A stretch of DNA of 20,713 bases from Pseudolabrys sp. (GTDB lineage: Bacteria > Pseudomonadota > Alphaproteobacteria > Rhizobiales > Xanthobacteraceae). The position numbers were made by a program, and so were the translations under genes. The stretch spans positions 1 through 20,713 of the forward strand of contig JAQSCR010000405.1 of assembly GCA_029945495.1 (NCBI GenBank), read 5' to 3'. This document shows positions 7,114 through 14,696 of this stretch, in pieces (position 1 is the first letter of the stretch; each line of letters begins with the position of its first letter). The notes under the pieces were generated by a model. That model ran no database searches and had not been told where the DNA came from. It saw only the letters and a program-made list of their open reading frames with translations.

Positions 7114-7778
7114 TGGACGCCTTGCTGCAGCAGTTTTTCAACTTTGAGATCATGGCTAAGGTACTGCCGCTGCTGCTAGGCGGCCTGAAGCAGACACTGA
7201 TCATTTGCGTCATTGTCGTCCCGCTCGGCCTGGTTGGCGGACTGCTGCTGGCGCTGCTTTTGCGGGCGCCGTTCCGCGCGGTTCGATGGGGTGCGATTGC
7301 GACGATTGATCTGTTCCGGGCCATTCCGCCATTGGTCTTGCTGATATTCGTTTATTCGGGTTTGCCATTTGCGGGACTTCGCATATCGCCACTCACCGCT
7401 GTGTCGGTTGCGTTCTTCCTCAACTCGTCGAGCTACTATGCCGAGATCTATCGGGCGGGAATAGACAGCATTGGCCGCGGGCAATGGGACGCGGCCCGAT
7501 CGACCGGGCTGCCCATGTTCGATACGCTTACATTTGTCATTCTGCCACAGGCCATTCGAAACGTGCTTCCGGATTTAATTTCGAATACTGTCGAAGTCAT
7601 AAAGCTGACTTCGATTGCAAGTGTAGTCGCTTTGCCCGAGCTGCTGTATTCGGCCGATATGGCAAGGTCGATCACATATAATACATCACCGGTCGTCCTT
7701 GCGGCGTCCATATACCTGATCATGTTGTGGCCGATCGTGCGGCTGGTGAGCCGGCTTGAAAGAAGAATTGCATCATGA
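7113..7778 (+). CDS. Amino-acid-type ABC transporter permease, second subunit (221 aa)
   Basis: The partner membrane subunit of the importer. It has hydrophobic segments at about 18-50, 62-84, 92-108 and towards the C-terminus, and the EAA loop at about 124-148 (GQWDAARSTGLPMFDTLTF then VILPQAIRN). The start is fixed by the TGATG junction with the first permease. The sequence resembles the first permease in motif order but is clearly distinct. Its stop is 22 bases before the transaminase start, so the transporter and the catabolic enzymes share an operon; this ties import to D-amino acid metabolism. Confidence 0.9.
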   Translation: MDALLQQFFNFEIMAKVLPLLLGGLKQTLIICVIVVPLGLVGGLLLALLLRAPFRAVRWGAIATIDLFRAIPPLVLLIFVYSGLPFAGLRISPLTAVSVAFFLNSSSYYAEIYRAGIDSIGRGQWDAARSTGLPMFDTLTFVILPQAIRNVLPDLISNTVEVIKLTSIASVVALPELLYSADMARSITYNTSPVVLAASIYLIMLWPIVRLVSRLERRIAS

Positions 7779-7800
7779 CGGCAGGCTATGGGAGCGCCTT

Positions 7801-8652
7801 ATGAATCGTATAGCCTATGTAAATGGCGAGTTTGTTCCGCTTCAGGATGCGAAGATTTCGATTCTCGATCGCGGCTTTCTATTTGCCGACGGCATATACG
7901 AGGTGTCCGCGGTGATCGACAGCCGTTTGGTGGATAATGTGACGCATATGCAGCGTTTGCTGCGGTCGGTTAAGGAAATCGATCTTCCGCTCCCGGAAAC
8001 GATTGAGCGGATCGTTGAAATTCAAAATGAATTGATTCGCCGCAATAGACTGACCGAAGGTACGGTCTATATTGAGGTGACGCGCGGCAGCGCGGAGCGC
8101 GACTTTGTGTTTCCGATGGTGACGCGCCCGACGCTGGTGATGTTCACGCAACAACGAAGCATCATCGACTCGCCTGCTGCGAAAATCGGAATTGCCGTGA
8201 AGAGCGTCCCGGATATTCGATGGGCGCGTCGCGATATCAAAAGCGTTGGCCTGCTTGCGCAGGTGCTCGCGAAACAGGCTGCCCAGGCTGAAAAATGCCA
8301 GGAAGCCTGGATGATTGAAGATGGATTCGTCACCGAAGGCGCAACTTCGAGCGCATTCATCATTACGTCCGATCGCGTATTGGTCACGCGACCGAACTCA
8401 AACTCAATTCTGCCGGGCTGCACCCGAAAGGCAACCATCCTATTTGCCGAGGAGCAGCAGATCCGGATTGAAGAGCGGCCTTTCACGCTTGTAGAAGCCC
8501 ACGCCGCGGCGGAAGCATTCATGACAAGCGCGTCGGCTTTCGTCACGCCAATCGTACGTATTGACGGGCGCGACGTTGGCAATGGCAAGCCGGGACCGCT
8601 GACAAACCGGTTGCGTCAGATCTATATCGAGTTTAGCCGCAAGTCTGCTTAA
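7801..8652 (+). CDS. D-amino acid transaminase, fold-type IV PLP enzyme (283 aa)
   Basis: Predicted to move the amino group of a D-amino acid to a 2-oxo acid acceptor (EC 2.6.1.21 type). Family marks seen: DRGFLFADGIYEV (23-35) with Y33; the PLP lysine K147 in RWARRDIKSVGLLAQVLAK; E179 in VTEGATSSAF, which contacts the PLP ring nitrogen; and TRGSAERDF at 94-102. The Bacillus enzyme binds the substrate carboxylate with Tyr31, Arg98 and His100; here Y33 and R100 are kept but His becomes F102, so the RxH motif reads RDF. The ATG at 7801 follows GGGAG by 6 bases; an upstream in-frame ATG at 7756 would overlap the permease gene. A strong ribosome binding site for the carbamoylase follows directly. 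A (R)-amine transaminase or branched-chain activity is the alternative. Confidence 0.85.
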   Translation: MNRIAYVNGEFVPLQDAKISILDRGFLFADGIYEVSAVIDSRLVDNVTHMQRLLRSVKEIDLPLPETIERIVEIQNELIRRNRLTEGTVYIEVTRGSAERDFVFPMVTRPTLVMFTQQRSIIDSPAAKIGIAVKSVPDIRWARRDIKSVGLLAQVLAKQAAQAEKCQEAWMIEDGFVTEGATSSAFIITSDRVLVTRPNSNSILPGCTRKATILFAEEQQIRIEERPFTLVEAHAAAEAFMTSASAFVTPIVRIDGRDVGNGKPGPLTNRLRQIYIEFSRKSA

Positions 8653-8663
8653 GAGGAGGTTTC

Positions 8664-9599
8664 ATGCGTGTATTGAGGGTCGGTGGCGCCCAGATGGGGC
8701 CAATACAGAAGGCCGATAGCCGCCAGGCGGTTGTCGCGCGAATGGTCAAATTGCTTGATCAAGCGAAGGCGCAACAATGCGATCTGGTCGTTTTCCCCGA
8801 ACTCGCGCTGACAACTTTTTTTCCGCGTTGGTATATGCCCGACCAGGCGGAGGTCGATACCTGGTTCGAGCGTGAAATGCCGAACGCCGCGACGCGGCCG
8901 CTGTTCGACAAGGCAGCGGCGTATAACATTGGGATGTCGTTCGGTTATGCCGAACTGACGCCTGATGGACACCATTTCAATACGTCAATTCTCGTTGATC
9001 GTAGCGGCAAGATTGTCGGTAAATACCGAAAAATCCATCTGCCGGGCCACGTTGAATTCGACCGAAAGCGCACCTTTCAACATCTGGAAAAACGATATTT
9101 CGAGCCGGGCGACCTTGGCTTTCCGGTCTGGCGTGCGATGGGCGGGATTCTCGGCATGTGCATCTGTAACGACCGGCGATGGCCAGAAACATATCGCGTG
9201 ATGGGTCTGCAAGGTGTTGAGCTTATTACACTCGGTTACAATACTCCGGCCGTGAACTCACAAAGAGACTCAGAAGGTCCGGAACAGAGGCTCTTCCACA
9301 ATCGTCTTTCACTGCAATCGGGCGCCTATCAGAACTCGACCTGGGTCGTTGCCGTCGCAAAGTGCGGCACGGAGGACGGTCACCCCATGATCGCAGGAAG
9401 CCTTATTGTTAACCCCGACGGTGAAATCGTCGCTGAGGCGAAAAGCGAGGATGATGAATTGATCGTCGCTGACTGCGATCTTGATGCGACAATTTTCGGC
9501 AAGGAGACGATTTTTGACTTCAAGCGTCACCGCCGCATCGAGCATTACGGCCGTATAACGGCGCAAGCCGGCATTGTGTTGCCGCCCGAAGCGACATGA
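8664..9599 (+). CDS. N-carbamoyl-D-amino acid hydrolase (nitrilase superfamily, 311 aa)
   Basis: Hydrolyses N-carbamoyl-D-amino acids to the D-amino acid, CO2 and ammonia (EC 3.5.1.77), the second step of D-hydantoin breakdown. The similarity to the Agrobacterium enzyme is obvious to the eye: VVFPELALTTFFPRW, GKIVGKYRKIHLPGH, FQHLEKRYFEPGDLGFPV and CNDRRWPETYRVMGL. The catalytic triad is E46, K123 and C168. Length (311) is close to the known 304. AGAGGAGGT directly upstream is the strongest ribosome binding site in the window, implying high expression. The gene sits between the D-transaminase and the flavin reductase-like gene; its stop overlaps the next start as ATGA. Confidence 0.95.
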   Translation: MRVLRVGGAQMGPIQKADSRQAVVARMVKLLDQAKAQQCDLVVFPELALTTFFPRWYMPDQAEVDTWFEREMPNAATRPLFDKAAAYNIGMSFGYAELTPDGHHFNTSILVDRSGKIVGKYRKIHLPGHVEFDRKRTFQHLEKRYFEPGDLGFPVWRAMGGILGMCICNDRRWPETYRVMGLQGVELITLGYNTPAVNSQRDSEGPEQRLFHNRLSLQSGAYQNSTWVVAVAKCGTEDGHPMIAGSLIVNPDGEIVAEAKSEDDELIVADCDLDATIFGKETIFDFKRHRRIEHYGRITAQAGIVLPPEAT

Positions 9600-10276
9600 G
9601 CGCGCCATTCGATCAGAGTTTTGCAACCCTTCCGATGAGTGATCGGTACAAGCTGCTGTGCGGTCTCGTTATTCCGCGCCCGATCGCTCTCGTCACGACG
9701 CTGGGGCCGGCCGGCTTGGTCAACGCCGCCCCGTTTTCGTTCTTTAACGTATTCAGTGAAGATCCGCCTTTGGTCGTTCTCGGCCTGCAATCAAAGCCGG
9801 ATGGATCACTGAAGGATACGGCCACGAACATCCGCGAAACCGGTTGCTTTGTGGTCAATCTCGTCGACGCGTCACTGGCTGAGCGGATGAATATCTGCTC
9901 AATTGATTTTCCGTCCGATGTGAGTGAGATCGACATGGCCGGTTTGAGCACTGTGCCGAGCAGCGCGATCGCGGCTCCGCGTATCGCGGAAGCGCCGGTG
10001 TCTTTGGAATGCCGGCATTACCTGACGCTCGAAATTAGCCGGGAACGGCGATTGTGCATGGGCGAGGTTCTGCATGTCCATGCTCGGCCGGGAATCGTTG
10101 ACCCGGCGCGGCTTTATGTAGATGTCGACAAATATCAGCCGGTAGCGCGGCTGTTTGGCAATTATTACGCCACGCTTGGCGAGAAATTTACATTCCAACG
10201 CAGAACGTATGCGGAGTGGAACGAGTCCGGCGCTACGACGCCTGGTTCAGCCGGACGGTCCCGAGCGCCATCGTGA
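9596..10276 (+). CDS. Flavin reductase-like, FMN-binding split-barrel protein (226 aa)
   Basis: Resembles the flavin reductase-like domain family, which binds FMN and often supplies reduced flavin to a monooxygenase. Recognisable segments are LVIPRPIALVTTLGPAGLVN, APFSFFNVFSEDPPLVVLG, DTATNIRETGCFVVN and a C-terminal LFGNYYATLGEKF. It is joined to the carbamoylase gene by an ATGA overlap and closes the right-going operon. No flavin-dependent monooxygenase is visible in the window, so its partner is missing or it acts alone. The last 14 or so codons overlap the 3' end of the convergent racemase gene by 44 bases and look like an added tail (low-complexity Gly/Ser/Arg). Some family members are annotated as flavoredoxins or oxidases; the precise reaction is unknown. 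Confidence 0.85.
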   Translation: MSAPFDQSFATLPMSDRYKLLCGLVIPRPIALVTTLGPAGLVNAAPFSFFNVFSEDPPLVVLGLQSKPDGSLKDTATNIRETGCFVVNLVDASLAERMNICSIDFPSDVSEIDMAGLSTVPSSAIAAPRIAEAPVSLECRHYLTLEISRERRLCMGEVLHVHARPGIVDPARLYVDVDKYQPVARLFGNYYATLGEKFTFQRRTYAEWNESGATTPGSAGRSRAPS

Positions 10277-10904
10277 CGGCAGCCTGGGTCGGATCAATCA
10301 CCGGGATGCCAAGGGCTTCCTCGAGGGGCTGCCGATGACGGGCCATGCCAGCGCAACCCATGACGATAGCGTCGGCGCCATCCTGTTCCTTCAGGTCGCG
10401 GGCAACACTGAGCATGCGGTGGAACGTATTCTCGCCGGCCGCCGACTCGGCCACCGACATTTCCAACGCTCGTTCGCCGGCAAGGCGATCCACCAGTCCC
10501 ATCTGCCGCAAATATCGCAGATGGCGGGCAATCGATCTTTGTCGGATGGCGATGACGCCAAAATGATCGGCACGGCTCAGTGCGGTCAGAACCCCGCACT
10601 CTGCGATGCCAAAGACCGGCCGCGCCGACGCTTCGCGGCACACGTGCAGGCCTGGGTCGCTGTAGCATGCAATGACACACGCGTCGGCGAAGTTATCCGA
10701 CTCAACCAGCCGGCGCAGCGGCATCGTCACGCTCTCTACGTCCGCTTGGGTCTCGATGCCAAACGGTCCTTCGGCCAACGTCGAGCAGAAGATTTCCGGA
10801 CCATCGGAAAAACGAAGCGGCTGCAATGCCTCTTCAATACCGCGCGTGACCCCCGGATTAGAGTTCGGGTTGATGACGTGAATGCGTACCGATCGCCCGC
10901 TCAT
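10233..10904 (-). CDS. Hydantoin racemase (Asp/Glu/hydantoin racemase superfamily, 223 aa)
   Basis: Interconverts D- and L-5-substituted hydantoins so that a D-specific hydantoinase can use both. It is a cofactor-independent two-cysteine racemase: C80 (VIACYSDPG) and C184 (VMGCAGM) sit in the two expected positions. The N-terminus IHVINPNSNP and the late VIDP are also typical. The ATG at 10904 is preceded by GGAGAGGA about 8 bases upstream. It is transcribed away from the hydantoinase and converges with the flavin reductase-like gene, overlapping it by 44 bases. Allantoin racemase or arylmalonate decarboxylase relatives share the fold, but the hydantoinase and carbamoylase next door favour hydantoin. 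Confidence 0.88.
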   Translation of the reverse strand: MSGRSVRIHVINPNSNPGVTRGIEEALQPLRFSDGPEIFCSTLAEGPFGIETQADVESVTMPLRRLVESDNFADACVIACYSDPGLHVCREASARPVFGIAECGVLTALSRADHFGVIAIRQRSIARHLRYLRQMGLVDRLAGERALEMSVAESAAGENTFHRMLSVARDLKEQDGADAIVMGCAGMARHRQPLEEALGIPVIDPTQAAVTMALGTVRLNQAS

Positions 10905-10930
10905 TTAAAAAATCCTCTCCAGACGCAGTC

Positions 10931-10959
10931 TATATACAGGACGGACAACAATCTGTCAC
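10931..10959 (-). promoter_or_regulatory. Putative sigma-70 promoter of the racemase gene
   Basis: On the minus strand, GTGACA (10959-10954) and TATATA (10936-10931) are 17 bases apart and lie 27 bases before the racemase ATG. The spacing is ideal and the -35 matches the consensus at five of six bases. The sequence TATATACA (10931-10938) also contains an ATACA half-site like those of the GntR operator. Confidence 0.5.
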
Positions 10960-11008
10960 GAGACAAGGCTGGAACTTACAGCGTGTTCGTAACTATGAGG
11001 GGCTTCCC

Positions 11009-12484
11009 ATGAAACCGTATGATCTCGTTATTCGCGGCGGCACTGTCGTCACCGCTGTCGATACGATGCAGGCAGATGTTGCCGTTCGCGATGGGACGAT
11101 CGTCGCGATCGGTCTCGACCTACCAATGGCCCGGCTAGAGGTCGACGCGAGGATGAAGCTCGTGATGCCCGGTGGAGTGGACACGCACAGTCACATTGAG
11201 CAGCGGTCGGCCTCCGGGCTGATGAATGCCGATACCTTTGAAAGCGCGACAAAAGCTGCCGCGTTTGGCGGGACGACAACTGCCATTTCATTCGCCGCCC
11301 AGCACGTCGGCATGAGCCTTGCAAAAGTTGTCGACGAATATCATGAGTTGGCTCAACGTGGCGCCGTGATCGACTACGCCTTTCACATGATCATTGCCGA
11401 CCCAACCGATGCCGTCTTGACGCGTGAATTGCCGCTCCTGGTGAAAGCCGGGCATTCCTCGATCAAAGTGTTCATGACTTATGATCGGCTAAGGCTGGAC
11501 GACGAAAAGCTACTCGATGTTCTCATGGCGGCGCGCGAGAATAGTGCGCTGGTCATGGCACACGCTGAGAACCACGGCATGATCGCTTGGATGGCCAAGC
11601 GGTTACTTGATCGGGGCTATAGCGCGCCGAAATACCACGCGGTTGCACATCCTCGCGCGTCGGAAGCGGAGGCCATTAATCGCTTGATCAGTTGCGCGGC
11701 GCTCGTCGATCAGCCGATCATGATCTATCATGTCTCGACGGCTGAAGGCATTCGCGTGATCAGGCAGGCGCGAGGAAATGGTCTGAAGGTTTACGCAGAG
11801 ACATGCCCGCAATATTTGTTCCTTACCCGGCACGATCTCGACAAGCCGGGCACAAGCGGCGCCAAGTGGATGTGTAGCCCGCCCACTCGGGAAAGCACCG
11901 ACCAGGAGGCGCTGTGGCAAGCATTGGAGCGGGGCGACTTGCAGACCGTATCGTCGGATCATGCTCCTTATGCTTACGATAAAACCGGCAAGCTGGCGGC
12001 CGGATCGCAGCCGAACTTCAAGCAAATTGCCAATGGCTTGCCCGGACTGGAAGCGCGGCTCCCGCTGCTATTTGACGCGATGGTGTCGAAGGGGCGGTTC
12101 AACGCTAATCAATTTGTGGCCTGGACGTCGACCGAGCCGGCCAAGTTATATGGACTGCACCCGCGGAAGGGATCGATCGCCATTGGCGCCGATGCCGACA
12201 TCGCCATATGGGATCCACGCAAGAAGGTCACATTCTCCGATCGGACCGTGAAGGATCTGACGGGTTATACGCCGTGGGCCGGTCGGACCGTGCAAGGTTG
12301 GCCAGTGACGGTGATCCGCCGCGGCGACGTTATCGTCGACGGCGGCCAGATAAACGCTAAGCCTGGCAGCGGTCGCTTTCTACCGCGGCCCGCGGGATTT
12401 GCCGCCCAACCGCTCGGCCGGCCGTCGCCCGAATTCGACCCGGCTACCAATTTCGGCGCCAAACTGACTGGAAAGAACAATTAA
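11009..12484 (+). CDS. D-hydantoinase/dihydropyrimidinase (cyclic amidohydrolase, 491 aa)
   Basis: Opens the hydantoin or dihydropyrimidine ring to the N-carbamoyl amino acid (EC 3.5.2.2 type). It belongs to the metal-dependent amidohydrolase superfamily. Ligands of the two-metal centre are visible: H60 and H62 (DTHSH), carboxylated lysine K153 (SIKVFMTYD), H185 (MAHAEN), H241 (YHVST) and D317 (SSDHAPY). Substrate contacts of the family are also present: Y158, S290 (CSPPTR) and the Asn of IANGLPG. GAGGGG lies about 7 bases before the ATG. The C-terminal 50 residues are Pro/Gly-rich, as in tetramer-forming hydantoinases. It pairs with the racemase and carbamoylase in a D-stereospecific route; activity on dihydrouracil remains possible. 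It converges with the GntR gene 12 bases downstream. Confidence 0.93.
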   Translation: MKPYDLVIRGGTVVTAVDTMQADVAVRDGTIVAIGLDLPMARLEVDARMKLVMPGGVDTHSHIEQRSASGLMNADTFESATKAAAFGGTTTAISFAAQHVGMSLAKVVDEYHELAQRGAVIDYAFHMIIADPTDAVLTRELPLLVKAGHSSIKVFMTYDRLRLDDEKLLDVLMAARENSALVMAHAENHGMIAWMAKRLLDRGYSAPKYHAVAHPRASEAEAINRLISCAALVDQPIMIYHVSTAEGIRVIRQARGNGLKVYAETCPQYLFLTRHDLDKPGTSGAKWMCSPPTRESTDQEALWQALERGDLQTVSSDHAPYAYDKTGKLAAGSQPNFKQIANGLPGLEARLPLLFDAMVSKGRFNANQFVAWTSTEPAKLYGLHPRKGSIAIGADADIAIWDPRKKVTFSDRTVKDLTGYTPWAGRTVQGWPVTVIRRGDVIVDGGQINAKPGSGRFLPRPAGFAAQPLGRPSPEFDPATNFGAKLTGKNN

Positions 12485-12496
12485 ATTTTCAGCGGC

Positions 12497-13168
12497 TCAA
12501 CAGAAGCGCCTTAGCCGTTCGATGATGGAATTGCGTACGTTGTCAATATGCAGTTGCATGGCTTCGCGCGCCCGCTCGCGATCATGCGCGGAGATCGCAT
12601 CGATAATGGCAATGTGTTCAATGCAGCCGGGTTCAAAGCGGTCCGGCACGACGGCCATGTCGAACATTCGCGTTCGCAATTTCAAATCGACGATAATGCC
12701 CGTCAACACACGATTACTCGCCATTCGCGCGATCTCGACATGCAAACGATCGTCAATAGTCATATGTTCACTTGGAGCAGGATGACAGCCCTCGCGAAAC
12801 CGCACCAGAGTCTCGCGAATCTCGGAGAGCTCGTCTGCAACCGATCCTTGTTCGGCTGCCAAGCCGGCGGCCTCCACTTCGATTAGCCGCCGGATGTGGA
12901 GGATTTCCATAACTTCGCCGGCCGACAGTTGACGGATAACCGCACGACCGTCGCTGTCGCGGGTCACAAGGCCATCCGCCGCAAGGCGCGCAATAGCCTC
13001 GCGTACCGGAGTACGCGAAATAGACAACGTTTCTGCCAGGCTGTTTTCGAGAAGCCTGCCGCCTGCGGGCAATGTTCCGTCAAGTATCATCGTCCTAAGA
13101 CGTTGATAGGCAGACTCGCTTAAGGTCGACAAATTGATCCCCGGGCGGTTTATCCGTTGCGAAAGCAT
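12497..13168 (-). CDS. GntR-family transcriptional regulator, FadR/FCD subfamily (223 aa)
   Basis: A likely repressor of the hydantoin/D-amino acid locus. Residues about 15-80 form the winged helix-turn-helix (SAYQRLRTMILDGTL, then LAETLSISRTPVREAIARLA and a wing around SDGRAVIR). Residues 85-215 form the FCD effector domain, with metal-binding residues D139-x3-H143, H185 and H207, as in members that bind small carboxylates. The gene converges on the hydantoinase. Its ATG at 13168 has no ribosome binding site. The perfect palindrome 13173-13188 lies immediately upstream and includes a TATAAT, so it is probably autoregulated and its mRNA almost leaderless. The effector is unknown but may be a pathway intermediate. 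Confidence 0.9.
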   Translation of the reverse strand: MLSQRINRPGINLSTLSESAYQRLRTMILDGTLPAGGRLLENSLAETLSISRTPVREAIARLAADGLVTRDSDGRAVIRQLSAGEVMEILHIRRLIEVEAAGLAAEQGSVADELSEIRETLVRFREGCHPAPSEHMTIDDRLHVEIARMASNRVLTGIIVDLKLRTRMFDMAVVPDRFEPGCIEHIAIIDAISAHDRERAREAMQLHIDNVRNSIIERLRRFC

Positions 13169-13172
13169 GATA

Positions 13173-13188
13173 TTGTATCATTATACAA
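13173..13188. promoter_or_regulatory. GntR operator palindrome overlapping a consensus -10
   Basis: TTGTATCATTATACAA is a perfect inverted repeat with 6-bp arms and a 4-bp centre. On the minus strand it contains TATAAT (13185-13180), ending 11 bases before the GntR ATG. Binding here would block the gene's own promoter. Arm sequence agrees with known GntR/FCD sites of the TGTATACA class. Confidence 0.7.
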
Positions 13189-13282
13189 ACTCAAAGCATT
13201 GATGGATTTTCGTGCGTGATGGGGCGGTAGCGATTGATCGATGGCGGACATCCGATCAGTTCGGCCTCTCGCGACCATTTGA

Positions 13283-13417
13283 TGCCTCGTCGTCCACGGC
13301 CCAGGTGAAGAAACAACCACGGCCTTCACGCGCTACGGCATCGATAATCTCACGGAACTCGTCAAGATGGTCAAAGCCGATCCCGACCTGCTCCGGCACT
13401 ACACGCCAGCCGAGTGA
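13283..13417 (+). pseudogene. Fragment of an unidentified protein
   Basis: This plus frame encodes 44 residues with strongly G/C-ending codons and sensible composition (FTRYGIDNLTELVKMVKADP at its centre, ending RHYTPAE before TGA). It is preceded by an in-frame stop and lacks a start codon. It reads as the C-terminus of a lost protein. I cannot name the family. The antisense frame (13256-13462) is its shadow. Confidence 0.35.
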
Positions 13418-14048
13418 TCTTGGCGCGGTCCTCACCGGATGCTGACGGGCCAACGGCGCCAAGGCATTTCGATGGTTCAGTCAGGTTGAATTCCGGAGGC
13501 CTGCCGGCATGGTGCATGGGATGAAACGTGCCGCCTGAGCCGGCCAGAGCCTCACCCAGCCCCGTTTCACCCGACGGCCAGCGTGTGGGGGGTCACCTTT
13601 CTGGCCTTGCCCTCTGTAGGAACCCTGTCGGCCGCCGGGCTGCAGGGCATCAGAAATATTTTCAGGCCGAGGAAGAGGCTGGAGCCTGAGTTCGGAGGAT
13701 GCTTTTGAGGTCACGCATCTCTTTCGACTCAATAGACCGCATTTGAGTGTTTTGATGAGTTTCCGCGACTACCAACAAGACCAACGAAGACCTACGCGTA
13801 CCAGCGAGAGCAGCGGCAAACCAACAGAATACCAAAGATAATTATTGTCACACCCCACGCACTGAAGCTGCTGCCACCAAGCGGCGGCTTGCATCGGCGA
13901 CCTTTTCATCAATTTGCGTCGTTGAAATTGCGCCTGAGACGCGCGGCGCGCCCCTGAAGGCCCGGATGTCAGTCGGGCGTTCCACTTCGGAAGGCACCCT
14001 GTCGATTGGTTGGAGACGGGCGCGGCTAGGATGTTTCGCGGAGGCTGA

Positions 14049-14305
14049 CGCACACCTTCCGGCACATCGACGGCTTTTGCCGATATTGCGATCGACCAGT
14101 TCGACGAAATGCTCGCGCAGTCAGACAAGCAGCCACTGGCGCTCGGTATCACGATCCATAGCTTCATCGTCGGTCAGGTCAGCCGTTCCGCCTGCGGCAA
14201 TTCCGCCGCGTTCTCGAGCATATTTCCAGCAAGTCGGAGTCGATCTGGTTCGCCACGTCCGGCCAGATCGCCGAGCACTATGCGAACCTGATCCCGCCGC
14301 GGTGA
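14049..14305 (+). pseudogene. C-terminal remnant of a polysaccharide deacetylase/PuuE-allantoinase-like protein, frameshifted
   Basis: From about 14073 the frame reads AFADIAIDQFDEMLAQ, then LGITIHSFIVGQ. After a shift to another frame it continues QPFRLRQFRRVLEHI, WFATSGQIAEHYANLIPPR and TGA (14303-14305). Joined, this is the C-terminal end of NodB-like polysaccharide deacetylases, including PuuE-type allantoinases. The break falls exactly at GGTCAGGTCA (14172-14181), a 5-bp tandem duplication; removing one copy restores the frame. The N-terminal catalytic domain, with its metal-binding motifs, is absent, and an in-frame stop lies at 14046. So the gene is dead. Its loss beside an intact hydantoinase could reflect replacement of an older ring-opening enzyme, but that is speculation. 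Confidence 0.75.
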
Positions 14306-14696
14306 CCGGAATGGCGCGTTCAATATTGCGCCGCTGAAGGGCTCGAAAGGGCAAAGCAATGTGGCCACCGCGCTGCCGCGCGCGCCGCAGTGAGCGGGCT
14401 TTCAAAAGGCGAGCCGACGTTTAAAGGCCTCCAGGCAAACCCACTTACGCGCGTATTGCGCGCATCCGATCTAAAGACGATGATGTGCCTGGAACGCTCT
14501 GAATCTGAAAAACTCTGATCCGCAGCGCAATATCGCGGCGATGGTGGCCTGGGCCGAAAATAACATATGCGCCAAAGGGTTAGCATAGGTTATGCTGCGG
14601 TCCGCAGGACATTGTCGATTGGAAGTGTCGACTGAATAAGGGGGACGCCCTCCTGCTGTATCGACGGGCTGCTTGAAAGCAAAACACGGCGTGCGG

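Larger units (their letters stand above)
13189..14672. other. Relic region without an intact gene
   Basis: About 1.5 kb separates the GntR and LysR genes. Several frames are open on both strands, but their translations are low-complexity and interrupted. Two fragments can be picked out as decayed genes (13283-13417 and 14049-14305). Between 13418 and 14048, and again 14306-14640, I saw nothing I could assign, apart from short near-repeats around 13770-13790 (AACAAGACC/AACGAAGACC) and a GCGCG-TATTG-CGCGC hairpin near 14450. No transposase motif or long terminal repeats were found. Confidence 0.6.

Noticed and set aside
10155..11012. Long plus-strand open frame opposite the racemase
   Set aside because: The racemase on the other strand has both catalytic cysteines, a promoter and a ribosome binding site; the plus frame has no recognisable domain.
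13481..13732. Minus-strand frame of 83 codons in the relic region
   Set aside because: Low-complexity Arg/Gly/Pro/Gln composition and no start signal; considered as a possible insertion-sequence remnant but no transposase motif or terminal repeat was found.
13769..14167. Minus-strand frame of 132 codons in the relic region
   Set aside because: Part of it is antisense to the deacetylase remnant, and the rest shows no domain or ribosome binding site.
14320..14586. Minus-strand frame of 88 codons before the LysR gene, considered as a divergent target
   Set aside because: Composition is not protein-like and there is no ribosome binding site, so I do not accept it as the divergent partner of the LysR gene.
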